A stretch of 45,457 nucleotides of DNA, taken from Acidobacteriota bacterium. GTDB lineage: Bacteria; Acidobacteriota; Vicinamibacteria; Vicinamibacterales; UBA2999. Location of the stretch: NCBI GenBank assembly GCA_016184455.1, contig JACPCS010000117.1, positions 1 through 45,457 on the forward strand, in the 5' to 3' direction. Positions 16,590 to 24,693 of the stretch are shown piece after piece. The translations under genes were made by a program, and so were the position numbers. The notes beneath the pieces were generated by a model. The model worked only from the letters and a program-made list of their open reading frames with translations, was not told the DNA's origin and did not search any database. Within the stretch, counting starts at the first letter, position 1. The number at the start of each line of letters is the position of its first letter.

Positions 16590-17568
16590 GCGGGCGGGCG
16601 CCATTCTCAGCGCCGCCGCACGCACGCACGTCCTCGTCGTCGGCGATGCGATGCTCGACAAGTTCATCGCGGGCCGCGTGACGCGGATCTCGCCGGAGGC
16701 GCCCGTCCCGGTCGTGATGTTCGAGCACGAGACGCACCGCATCGGCGGCGCCGCCAACGTGGCGCACAACGTCGCCGTCCTCGGTGGACGCGCGACGCTC
16801 ATCGCGGTGACGGGGCATGACGAGGCGGCGTCCACCCTCGCGGAGGCGTGCCGCCACGCCGGCATCTCGCCTGCGTTCGTCACCGACCCCGGCCGTCCCA
16901 CCACCACGAAGGTTCGGATCGTCACCGAGCGGAACCAGCAGGTGGCGCGCGTCGACTACGAGCTCGACGCCGAGATCGCCGCCGACGTCGAGCAGAAGGT
17001 GGTCACGGCCGTGCAGCAGCAGGCGTCCGACGCGGACGCGATCATCGTCTCCGACTATCTCAAGGGGAGCGTCACGTCCCACGTCCTGCGCGCGGCCGTC
17101 GAGGCCGGGCGCGAGCGGACGCTGCCGGTGCTGGTCGACCCGAAAATCCCGCACATCGATTACTACGCCGGCGCGACCGTGGTGACGCCCAACCACCACG
17201 AGGCGGAAATCGCGGCCAACATGCGCGTGCGCACCGATGACGATGCACGGCTCGCGGCGCGCGTATTCCGGGAGCGCGCCTCGTGCGGGGCGGTCCTCAT
17301 CACGCGCGGCGATCAGGGAATGTGGCTGCTGGGAGAGGGGATCGAGGACTCGCTGCCCGCGTCCGCCCGCGAGGTGGCCGACGTGACCGGGGCCGGCGAC
17401 ACGGTCATCGCCACGCTCGCGCTGGCGCTCGCCGCGGGCGCGACGCTCGTCGAGGCGGCCCGGCTCGCCAACGAAGCCGCCGGCCTCGCGGTCGCGAAGT
17501 TCGGGCCCGCGGTCGTCACACCTGCCGAGCTGCTTCGCGCCGTCGAGGCCACGGAATCTACTTCCTGA
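16567..17568 (+). CDS. rfaE1: D-glycero-beta-D-manno-heptose-7-phosphate kinase
   Basis: 333 residues, PfkB/ribokinase fold. Residues 50-75 contain the GGAANVAHNVAVLGG signature and the C-terminal DVTGAGDTVIA holds the catalytic aspartate. It matches the kinase half of HldE (RfaE domain I); the nucleotidyltransferase half is absent, as in species with split rfaE1/rfaE2. It makes heptose 1,7-bisphosphate for ADP-heptose. It ends 11 bp into the convergent peptidase gene. Confidence 0.9.
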   Translation: MLPPLAAERAGAILSAAARTHVLVVGDAMLDKFIAGRVTRISPEAPVPVVMFEHETHRIGGAANVAHNVAVLGGRATLIAVTGHDEAASTLAEACRHAGISPAFVTDPGRPTTTKVRIVTERNQQVARVDYELDAEIAADVEQKVVTAVQQQASDADAIIVSDYLKGSVTSHVLRAAVEAGRERTLPVLVDPKIPHIDYYAGATVVTPNHHEAEIAANMRVRTDDDARLAARVFRERASCGAVLITRGDQGMWLLGEGIEDSLPASAREVADVTGAGDTVIATLALALAAGATLVEAARLANEAAGLAVAKFGPAVVTPAELLRAVEATESTS

Positions 17569-18772
17569 GACTGGCCCCCGTCAGTCGCGCGACGGCGCCG
17601 AGCGTCGTCTGCACCGCGTTCAGGCCCAGGCTGAAGTCCTTATCCGAATAGGTGCTGAACAGATCGGTCGGCTGGTGCCAGTGCGGATTCCAGCCGGCCC
17701 CAATGTGCATGCCGCGCTCGTGCTCCCGCAGGCTGATGGCGGGCGTCAGATGCATGAACGGCGTCGAGTCGGTGCTGGTCATGTGATGGCCGACGGCAGC
17801 GGGATAGTCGGTGGCGTACCTCTCGTTGGCTTCGCGAAAGAGGAATGCGAGCTTCATCGCCTGGTCCGCGAAGCTCGAGTTCGCCTGGAACTCGATGTTG
17901 ATGTCGGCCTCCTGGCGCTGCTCCGGGCCGAGGCTGCCGTCCTCGCGCGGCATGCCGTGGTCGAAGAGCAGCATGTCGTGCTGGATCATCCCGAGCCACC
18001 GCGGTTCGGGATAGCGCCGCGACCCGGCCGGGTTCTCCTGTCCCTGCAGCGGCGCACGGTCGCGCACGTACGCGTAGGCCCCGACGAGTCCGCCTTCCTC
18101 GCTGTTCCAGAGGATGAGTCGGATCGATCGCTCCGTCTGCACGTCGGGGCCGCTGAGCACCCGGGCCACCTCCATCACGAGCGCCGTCCCCGACGCGTTG
18201 TCGTCGGCACCCTCCCCGAAGCCTCTGCCGTCCATGTGCGCGCCGACGATGTACATCTCGTCGGGCCGCGTGACGCCGAGCGTGGTGCAGTAGACCTGCT
18301 CTCGCGGGCCCGGCACCGACGGTTGGGCATTGAGCGCGCGGAGGGCCGCGTCGGACTGCCGGTTGGGATCGTTGTTGGGATCCGTGGGACGTGTGATGCC
18401 GCGCAGCCGCGACCCGTCCTGTCCCATGCGGATCTCCCCGCTCTCGATCACCGGCGTGGGCGGGCCACCGGCGCGCCCGGCACCCTGCTGCGGCGGCGGC
18501 TGGGGCGGATCCTTGACGTAGCGGTGACGCTCTGTCGTGCAGCCGTAGCTGCGAAGCTGCGCCTCGATCCAGTCGACGGCCGCGCGGTTGCGGTCGGTCC
18601 CTTCAAGCCGATCGCCAAATTGCGTCAGCCCTCTGATGGTTGCCTTGTAGCGCTCGAGGTCGAGCCGCGCCACGAGCGTCTTCACCGGATCGTCGGCCGG
18701 CGCCGTCGCCTGCTGCGCAGCTGCCGCGGCGCCGCTGACTGCCAGCGCGAGGAGCGATACGAACCAACGCAC
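17558..18772 (-). CDS. M28-family zinc metallopeptidase, secreted
   Basis: 404 residues. A signal peptide (1-20) precedes the M28 catalytic domain: IVGAHMDGRGFGEGADDNASG (zinc ligands His and Asp), WNSEEGGLVG (catalytic and zinc-binding Glu) and a later HHMTSTDSTPF (His ligand region). It resembles carboxypeptidase Q/aminopeptidase-type enzymes that cut single residues from peptides outside the cytoplasm. The GTG at 18772 has AGGAGG 7 nt upstream, which decides the start. Confidence 0.9.
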   Translation of the reverse strand: MRWFVSLLALAVSGAAAAAQQATAPADDPVKTLVARLDLERYKATIRGLTQFGDRLEGTDRNRAAVDWIEAQLRSYGCTTERHRYVKDPPQPPPQQGAGRAGGPPTPVIESGEIRMGQDGSRLRGITRPTDPNNDPNRQSDAALRALNAQPSVPGPREQVYCTTLGVTRPDEMYIVGAHMDGRGFGEGADDNASGTALVMEVARVLSGPDVQTERSIRLILWNSEEGGLVGAYAYVRDRAPLQGQENPAGSRRYPEPRWLGMIQHDMLLFDHGMPREDGSLGPEQRQEADINIEFQANSSFADQAMKLAFLFREANERYATDYPAAVGHHMTSTDSTPFMHLTPAISLREHERGMHIGAGWNPHWHQPTDLFSTYSDKDFSLGLNAVQTTLGAVARLTGASLRK

Positions 18773-18781
18773 TGCGCACCC

Positions 18782-18815
18782 TCCTGAGGCCTGAGGCGTG
18801 GGGCCTGGGGCCTCT
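18782..18815. repeat. GGCCTCAGGCC-type cluster
   Basis: TCCTGAGGCCTGAGGCGTGGGGCCTGGGGCCT-like units fill the gap between purH and the M28 gene and end at the purH stop. Same family as 15283-15355. Confidence 0.75.
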
Positions 18816-20423
18816 TCAGTGGCGGAAATGCCGCCGCCCGGTGAACACCATCGCCAGGTTGTGCTCGTTGGCCGCAGCGATGACTTCCTGATCGCGCACC
18901 GAGCCGCCCGGCTGCACGACGGCCGTGGCACCAGCAGCGGCCACGGCATCGAGCCCGTCACGGAACGGAAAAAACGCATCGGACGCGGCAACCGAGCCTT
19001 TCAGCGCATCGGCGCCCGCACTCTCCGCCTTCATGCACGCGACGCGGACGGCATCGACGCGGCTCATCTGTCCTGCGCCGATCGCGAGCGTCCGATCCGC
19101 GCCCGTGAAGATGACCGTGTTCGACTTCACGTGCGCGCAGATCCGCCACGCGAAGCGGAGCGCCTGCCATTCCTCAGCGGTGGGCTGCCGCGTCGTGACG
19201 ACGCTGAGCCCCTCCGCGCCCGGCCACGACGCATGTGCCTCGCGCACGACGTCGCGCGCCTGCACGAGGACGCCTCCGAGGATCGATCGCAATTCGACGA
19301 GCGGCGCCGCCTGCGTTGCCCCTGCGCCCGCGGCGTCCTCGGGCGCGCCGTCAGGCACGACGACGCGCATGTTCGTCTTCGTGCCGAGCACGGCGCGTGC
19401 CCCCTCGTCCACGGCGGGCGCGGTCACGGCCTCGATGAACGTAGAGACGATCGCCTTCGCGGTCTCGACGTCGATTGGCCGATTCAGGCCAACAATCCCA
19501 CCGAAGGCCGCCACCGGGTCGGCCTCGCGCGCGCGCACGTAGGCGTCGGCGGCAGACCGGCCGGTCGCGGCGCCGCATGGGTTCGTATGCTTGATGACGA
19601 CCGCCGCCGGCTCGCTGAACTCCAGCGCGATCCGCGCAGCTGCATCGAGATCGAGCAGGTTCGTGTACGAGAGCTCCTTCCCCTGCAGCAGTCGGAATCC
19701 CGGATGCTGCCCGAACCCGCGATAGAGCGCCGCCTGCTGATGCGGGTTCTCGCCGTAGCGCAGATCGCGCACCTTCTGCAGCTCGATCGGCAGGACCGGC
19801 GGCAGCGGCCCGGCCGCGGCGCGCGCGAAGCCGCCTGGGCCCGCCGAGACGGTCGCGAGCGTCGCCGCAATCGCCGCGTCGTAGCGCCCCGTGTGCGCGA
19901 ACGCCTTCCGGGCCAGCTCGAAGCGAAACCCGCGCTCGGGGCCATCCGGGCGATCGAGCTCGGCGAGCACGGCCGCATAGTCGGCGGGCGACACGACGAC
20001 GAGCACGTCCTCGAAGTTCTTCGCGGCGGCGCGCACGAGACTGGGACCGCCGATATCGATTTCCTCGATGAGCGCCTCGAACGGCGTCGCGGGGTTGGCC
20101 GCCGCCTGCACGAATGGATAGAGGTTCACGACCACGAGGTCGATGAGCGTGATGCCGTGCGCGGCGGCCGACGCCAGATCGTCGGGCCGGCCGCGGCGCG
20201 CCAGAATGCCGCCATGGACGAGCGGATGCAGCGTCTTGACGCGTCCGTCCATCATTTCGGGAAAGCCGGTCACCGCCGAGATGCCGATGACGCGGAGTCC
20301 CGCCTGTTCGAGCGCCCGGGCGGTTCCGCCGGTCGACACGAGGTCGAACCCCCGGGCCGCCAGGCCGCGGGCGAACTCCACGAGGCCGGACTTGTCGGAA
20401 ACACTCAATAACGCTCTGGGCAT
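18816..20423 (-). CDS. purH: bifunctional AICAR transformylase / IMP cyclohydrolase
   Basis: 535 residues, full length. The N-terminal MGS-like cyclohydrolase domain has SVSDKSGLVEFARGL and GRVKTLHPLVHGGIL. The transformylase domain has the catalytic KHTNPCG and, near the C-terminus, DAFFPFRDGLD. It carries out the last two steps of IMP synthesis. It stands alone on the minus strand, divergent from the cold-shock gene. Confidence 0.98.
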   Translation of the reverse strand: MPRALLSVSDKSGLVEFARGLAARGFDLVSTGGTARALEQAGLRVIGISAVTGFPEMMDGRVKTLHPLVHGGILARRGRPDDLASAAAHGITLIDLVVVNLYPFVQAAANPATPFEALIEEIDIGGPSLVRAAAKNFEDVLVVVSPADYAAVLAELDRPDGPERGFRFELARKAFAHTGRYDAAIAATLATVSAGPGGFARAAAGPLPPVLPIELQKVRDLRYGENPHQQAALYRGFGQHPGFRLLQGKELSYTNLLDLDAAARIALEFSEPAAVVIKHTNPCGAATGRSAADAYVRAREADPVAAFGGIVGLNRPIDVETAKAIVSTFIEAVTAPAVDEGARAVLGTKTNMRVVVPDGAPEDAAGAGATQAAPLVELRSILGGVLVQARDVVREAHASWPGAEGLSVVTTRQPTAEEWQALRFAWRICAHVKSNTVIFTGADRTLAIGAGQMSRVDAVRVACMKAESAGADALKGSVAASDAFFPFRDGLDAVAAAGATAVVQPGGSVRDQEVIAAANEHNLAMVFTGRRHFRH

Positions 20424-20427
20424 GCGC

Positions 20428-20457
20428 TTGACACCTATTTGGCGAGGCGCTTAGGAT
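20428..20457 (+). promoter_or_regulatory. sigma-70 promoter of the cold-shock gene
   Basis: TTGACA at 20428-20433 (perfect -35), an 18-bp spacer, then TAGGAT at 20452-20457. Expected start near 20464, leaving a leader of about 100 nt before the ATG at 20565. It begins just upstream of the divergent purH start. Confidence 0.75.
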
Positions 20458-20488
20458 AGCGCCTGTTCGACGGGTCACCGTTGTAGTC

Positions 20489-20521
20489 GAGGCCGCGTCA
20501 GCAACTTCGCGGCCTTTTTTT
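20489..20521 (+). terminator. intrinsic terminator / attenuator inside the cold-shock leader
   Basis: GGCCGCG at 20491-20497 pairs with CGCGGCC at 20508-20514 (10-nt loop), followed at once by seven T at 20515-20521. It lies after the promoter and before the gene, so most transcripts should stop near 20521 as an RNA of about 58 nt unless read-through is allowed. Confidence 0.8.
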
Positions 20522-20564
20522 GTGTCTCGGAACCAGGTTCCGGAGCAAGCAGGGAAGAAGAACG

Positions 20565-20768
20565 ATGCGTATTACGGGCAAGGTCAAGTGGTTCAACAAC
20601 GCCAAGGGGTACGGGTTCATTGAGCGCGAGGGCGGCAGCGACGTCTTCGTGCACTATTCCGCCATCACCGGCAACGGGTTCCGGTCGCTCGAGGAAGGGC
20701 AAGCAGTCGAGTTCGAGATCGTCGACGGCCCCAAGGGCCCGCAGGCGGGGAACGTCACAAAAGCGTAG
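20565..20768 (+). CDS. cold-shock protein, CspA family
   Basis: 67 residues, a single cold-shock domain with both RNA-binding motifs: KGYGFIE (RNP1) and DVFVHYS (RNP2), plus VKWFNNAKG. It binds single-stranded RNA and DNA as an RNA chaperone; relatives prevent transcription termination. The ATG at 20565 follows AGGGAAGAAG. Its leader contains an intrinsic terminator, which fits autoregulation by antitermination (inference). Confidence 0.97.
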   Translation: MRITGKVKWFNNAKGYGFIEREGGSDVFVHYSAITGNGFRSLEEGQAVEFEIVDGPKGPQAGNVTKA

Positions 20769-20789
20769 GCGCACGCCACGCTCCGGGCA

Positions 20790-20820
20790 CCCCACCGCGC
20801 GTCCGCGGTGGGGCCCTTTA
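20790..20820 (+). terminator. terminator after the cold-shock gene, 29-bp-family hairpin
   Basis: CCCCACCGCG / CGCGGTGGGG, 10-bp stem with a short loop (20790-20813), then CCCTTTA. It belongs to the same palindrome family as 5536-5564 and sits between two convergent genes, so it may serve both strands. The U-tract is weak. Confidence 0.65.
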
Positions 20821-20839
20821 CCCGCGGTTTTCTCTCGGG

Positions 20840-21436
20840 TCACTCGTCGGATGGCGCGACGCCGCGCAGCGCGCGCGCGGTAAAGGCGACTTTGCCGCCC
20901 TTCATCGCGACACGAAACGCGACCTCCGCGCTCCCCTTCTGTTTCAGCGCGCTCATCTGCTGGCGCACCAGCTCCACGAATCTGTGAAACGGCACCGCGT
21001 CCTGCCCCGTCTCGCGGCGCGCCTCGGCCAGGCTCTCGTACAGCGTCTGCAGCTTGTCCATTTCCTGCAGCGGATCATGCAGCGAGGTGACGCACAGGAT
21101 CCGGTCCTGCGGACGCGGCGCCGCCGGTTCGGCGGCCGGGCGCGGCTGGCTGAACGGCCCCGGGCGGCCCTCCTCCCGCGCGCGAAGCCCGCGGTCCCAG
21201 AGATCGATGAACGTCGCGAATCGCGACTGCAGCGTGGAGAAGCGGAAGCGATCGCCGTAGCTCTGAAGGTGGCCGCGATCGAGGCGCTTGACGAGTGCGT
21301 TGACGCGGCCGCGCGTCTCCCAGGGCGGCCGCGGGAGGCGGCCGGCGAAGAACATGTTGTACTCCGCCTCGAGCCGCTTCAGCTCCGCCTCGAGCACTTC
21401 GAGCTCGCGGGCAACGTCGGTGGAGGACTCGTCCAC
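20840..21436 (-). CDS. MXAN_5187 C-terminal-like protein
   Basis: 198 residues. An N-terminal coiled coil (RELEVLEAELKRLEAEYN) runs into the FFAGRLPRPPWETR and RFRFSTLQSRFATFIDLW pattern that I associate with the MXAN_5187 C-terminal family of myxobacteria and acidobacteria. A proline-rich linker (about 95-115) precedes a second helical part. Cytoplasmic, function unknown. Confidence 0.6.
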   Translation of the reverse strand: MDESSTDVARELEVLEAELKRLEAEYNMFFAGRLPRPPWETRGRVNALVKRLDRGHLQSYGDRFRFSTLQSRFATFIDLWDRGLRAREEGRPGPFSQPRPAAEPAAPRPQDRILCVTSLHDPLQEMDKLQTLYESLAEARRETGQDAVPFHRFVELVRQQMSALKQKGSAEVAFRVAMKGGKVAFTARALRGVAPSDE

Positions 21437-21474
21437 GCAGGATCATTCTGTCATACGTACACGCTCTTCACTCA

Positions 21475-21632
21475 CCACGTACCACCGAGGCACCGAGGCA
21501 CCGAGGTCGTTCTTTGCAGCCACGAAGCACACAGAGCGCACGAAGCCGGTGTTCGACGGGCCGCCTTTCGGCGGCCGCGGATGGCTGACATACTTGTCCT
21601 CGGTGTCTCGGTGACTCGGTGGTCCGTGGGGG
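21475..21632. repeat. ACCGAGG / CCACGAAG repeat cluster
   Basis: This fills the 213-bp gap between nuoN and the MXAN_5187-like gene. Left arm: ACCACCGAGGCACCGAGGCACCGAGG, then AGCCACGAAGC. Right arm: CCTCGGTGTCTCGGTGACTCGGTGGT. The arms form a long imperfect inverted repeat around GGGCCGCCTTTCGGCGGCC. No coding sequence is seen. Confidence 0.75.
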
Positions 21633-21649
21633 TGTGCGGCGCCGCGACG

Positions 21650-23089
21650 CTAGAAGATCGTGGCGATCGACGCGGCCGCGAGATTGAGGACGGGCGTCGG
21701 CAGCACGCCCAACGCGAAGATGACGACGATCGAGACGGCGAGCGCCGCCATGCCGACGCGCGAGGCGGGCGCGGGCACGGCGAGCGCCGCGGGACGCTCC
21801 GCCATGTACATCATGACGACCACGCGCAGGTAGAAGAAGACGGAGATGACGCTGGTGAGGACGCCGATGATCGCCAGCCCGTAATAGCCGGCGCTGACGG
21901 CCGCGCTGAAGATGTACCACTTGCCGATGAAGCCCGCCGTCGGCGGCAGCCCGCCCAGCGACAGCAGGCAGACGGTCATCAGCGCCGCGAGCGCCGGCCG
22001 CGTCTGCCACAGCCCGGCGTAGTCGCGCAGCTCGTCGTTGGCGGCATCGCGCGAGCCGAGCAGCGCGATCACCCCGAACGCCGCCAGGTTCGTCACCGCG
22101 TACGCCGCCAGGTAGAAGAGAATCGCGGCCTTGCCGATGTCGTTCGCCGCGACGAGGCCCACCAGGAGGTAGCCGCCGTGCGCGATGCTCGAGTACGCGA
22201 GCATGCGCTTCAGGTTGCTCTGCGCCACCCCCACGACGGTCCCCAGGATCATCGTCGCGGCGGCGAGCAGCCAGACCATCGGCGCCCATTCGCCGCTGAA
22301 GGGCTCGAACGCGGAGAGGAAGACGCGCGCGAACGCCGCAAACGCCGCCGCCTTCACCCCGGTCGACATGAAGCCGGTCACGATCGCCGGCGCGCCCTCG
22401 TACGCATCGGGCGTCCACATGTGGAACGGCACCGCCGAAATCTTGAACGCGAACCCGACGAGCAGAAACGCGAGCCCCACCAGGATGAGCGGGTTGTCGC
22501 TGAGCGCCTGCGCCGCCAGGAACGCGCCGACGCGGTCGAGGCGCGTGCTGCCGCTCAGCCCGTAGGTGAACGCGATGCCGTACAGAAAGAACGCGCTGGA
22601 GAAGGCGCCGAGCAGGAAGTACTTGAACGCCGCCTCGGTCGCGCGCGGGTCGTCGCGCCGGATGCCGGTCAGCACGTACACTCCGATCGAGAGGATTTCG
22701 AGCGCGATGAAGACCACCAGCAGATCGTTGGCGGTGGCCATCATGATCATGCCGACAATCGAGAAGAGGATGAGCGCGTAGTAGTCGCCCTTGGGCAACC
22801 CGTCGCGGCTGACGACCGGCGACGAGAACATGATCGTCAGCACGCCGACGGCGACGAGCACGAGCGTCACGAAGAGCCCGAAGTTGTCCGCCACGATGAC
22901 GCCGAAGCTCGCGGCGTTGCGGTCCCAGAGCAGCACGGCTGCGGCCGCCGCGCCCAGCAGCCCGACGATGCCCAGACCGCCGATCGGCAGGTTCTCGCCC
23001 CTGGCGCGGAACGCCTCGGCGCCCATGGAGGCGAGCGCCGCAAGCGTCACGCAGACCATCGGGACGATGGCGTTGAAGCTCGAATCCAT
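21650..23089 (-). CDS. nuoN: NADH-quinone oxidoreductase subunit N
   Basis: 479 residues, about 14 helices. It is an antiporter-like, proton-pumping subunit with the typical LEILSIGVYVL and FKYFLLGAFSSAFFLYG stretches and lysines in the middle helices (VGFAFKISAVPFHMWTPDAY). The ATG at 23089 overlaps the nuoM stop by one base. Last gene of the operon. Confidence 0.95.
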   Translation of the reverse strand: MDSSFNAIVPMVCVTLAALASMGAEAFRARGENLPIGGLGIVGLLGAAAAAVLLWDRNAASFGVIVADNFGLFVTLVLVAVGVLTIMFSSPVVSRDGLPKGDYYALILFSIVGMIMMATANDLLVVFIALEILSIGVYVLTGIRRDDPRATEAAFKYFLLGAFSSAFFLYGIAFTYGLSGSTRLDRVGAFLAAQALSDNPLILVGLAFLLVGFAFKISAVPFHMWTPDAYEGAPAIVTGFMSTGVKAAAFAAFARVFLSAFEPFSGEWAPMVWLLAAATMILGTVVGVAQSNLKRMLAYSSIAHGGYLLVGLVAANDIGKAAILFYLAAYAVTNLAAFGVIALLGSRDAANDELRDYAGLWQTRPALAALMTVCLLSLGGLPPTAGFIGKWYIFSAAVSAGYYGLAIIGVLTSVISVFFYLRVVVMMYMAERPAALAVPAPASRVGMAALAVSIVVIFALGVLPTPVLNLAAASIATIF

Positions 23090-24693
23090 CACCGTACGGA
23101 TTCCTCCAACTCCCAACACCCAACTCCGCAACTCCTGACTTGGGAGTTGGCGTATTGGGAATTGGGAGTTGGCGACTGGGGTTGTTCCACTCGTTCAACC
23201 CTGAGGTTCTGCCGCGCCTGGACGCGCGCAATCAGCGCCTCCACAGACGACTCCATCGGCCGCAGGAACAGCGTCGGGAAGACGCCCATCACCACCGCCA
23301 TCGCGCACAGCGGGACGGCGGCCGCCCATTCACGCGGCCGTAGGTCGGGCAGCCTGGTGTTCTCCTCGTGTGTCACCTCACCGTAGTAGACCCGCTGGAA
23401 CATCCACAGCATGTACACGGCCGAGAGAATGACGCCGAGCCCGGCAAAGACGACGAAGCGCGGGTTCCAGCGGAACGCGCCGAGCATGATGAGGAACTCG
23501 CCGATGAAGCCGTTCAGCCCCGGCAGGCCGATCGACGCGAGCGTGATGATCATGAAGACCGCGGTCAGCCGCGGCATGATCGCCTTCAGCCCGCCGAATT
23601 CGCTGATGAGGCGCGTGTGGCGCCGGTCCGAGAGCATGCCGACGAGCAGAAAGAGTCCGCCCGTGCTCACGCCGTGCGCCAGCATCTGGTAAATGGCGCC
23701 CTCGACGCCCTGGACGTTCATCGCGCAGATGCCGAGCACCACGAAGCCGAGGTGGCTCACCGACGAATACGCCACCAGCTTCTTCATGTCGGGCTGCACC
23801 ATTGCGACGAGTGCGCCGTAGATGATGCCGATCACGGCGAGCAGGGCGAGGGTCGGCGCGAAGTACGCCGCCGCCTCGGGAAAGAGCGGGAACGAGAAGC
23901 GCAGCAGCCCGTAGGCGCCCATCTTGAGGAGCACGCCGGCCAGGATGACCGACCCGGCCGTCGGCGCCTGCACGTGCGCGTCGGGCAGCCACGTGTGGAA
24001 CGGGAAGAGCGGCACCTTGATCGCGAACGCGACGGTGAAGGCCAGGAAGAACCACCTCTGCGTCTCGGGCGCGATTTCCAGCGTGTAAAGGCGCAGCAGG
24101 TCGAACGAATAGCTGCCGGTCGCGTCGTAGTGGAGCCACGCCAGGCCGAGGATCGCGACGAGCATCAGGACGCTGCCCGCCATCGTGTAGAGCATGAACT
24201 TGATGGCGGCATAGATCCGCTGGTCGTAGCCCCAGATGCCGATGAGGAAGTACATCGGGACGAGCATCGCGTCCCAGAAGACGTAGAAGAGAAAGAGGTC
24301 GAGCGAGATGAAGACGCCGATCATCGCCGCCTCGAGCGCCAGCATGAAGATCGAGAACTCCTTCACCTTGCGCTCGATCGACCCCCATGACGAGAGCAGC
24401 GCGATCGGCGTGAGAAACGCGGTGAGCACGAGGAGCAGCAGGCTGACACCATCAACGCCGAGGTAGTAATCGATCCCGAACGCAGGGATCCACGGTACCC
24501 GCTCGACGAACTGGAACTCCGAGGACGCACCGTTGAACCCCGCCCAGATCGCCAGCGTGACCGCCAGCGTCGCGGCCGACACGACGAGCGTCGCCCAGCG
24601 GATCACACCGTCGCGCCGCCCGTCGGCGTTGCCGACAAGGAGCAGCGCGAGCGCGCCGGCGAGCGGAAGCACCCAGGAGAGCGTCAGCATCAT
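23089..24693 (-). CDS. nuoM: NADH-quinone oxidoreductase subunit M
   Basis: 534 residues. Antiporter-like subunit with LLVLTAFLTPIALLSSWGSIE, the conserved glutamate in the next helices and LPDAHVQAPTAGSVILAGVLLK. The conserved part ends near residue 500. The last 30 residues (from SPTPNSQYANSQ) are encoded by the GGGAGTTGG-type repeat at 23107-23182, which reads through in frame to a stop coupled with nuoN. Confidence 0.95.
   Translation of the reverse strand: MMLTLSWVLPLAGALALLLVGNADGRRDGVIRWATLVVSAATLAVTLAIWAGFNGASSEFQFVERVPWIPAFGIDYYLGVDGVSLLLLVLTAFLTPIALLSSWGSIERKVKEFSIFMLALEAAMIGVFISLDLFLFYVFWDAMLVPMYFLIGIWGYDQRIYAAIKFMLYTMAGSVLMLVAILGLAWLHYDATGSYSFDLLRLYTLEIAPETQRWFFLAFTVAFAIKVPLFPFHTWLPDAHVQAPTAGSVILAGVLLKMGAYGLLRFSFPLFPEAAAYFAPTLALLAVIGIIYGALVAMVQPDMKKLVAYSSVSHLGFVVLGICAMNVQGVEGAIYQMLAHGVSTGGLFLLVGMLSDRRHTRLISEFGGLKAIMPRLTAVFMIITLASIGLPGLNGFIGEFLIMLGAFRWNPRFVVFAGLGVILSAVYMLWMFQRVYYGEVTHEENTRLPDLRPREWAAAVPLCAMAVVMGVFPTLFLRPMESSVEALIARVQARQNLRVERVEQPQSPTPNSQYANSQVRSCGVGCWELEESVR
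23107..23182. repeat. GGGAGTTGG cluster at the nuoM-nuoN junction
   Basis: CCAACTCCCAACACCCAACTCC on the left, GGGAGTTGGCGTATTGGGAATTGGGAGTTGG on the right; together a large imperfect inverted repeat. It encodes the C-terminal tail of NuoM. Confidence 0.85.

Noticed and set aside
18773..18991. Longer start for the M28 peptidase
   Set aside because: The upstream stretch overlaps purH and repeat sequence; a signal peptide and Shine-Dalgarno support 18772.
20464..20521. Known riboswitch in the cold-shock leader
   Set aside because: No aptamer consensus is visible; only a promoter, a simple hairpin and a T-run.
20984..23386. 800-codon plus-strand frame opposite nuoN
   Set aside because: Antisense shadow of a conserved membrane protein; composition (Arg, His, Asp) is that of reverse-complemented hydrophobic codons.
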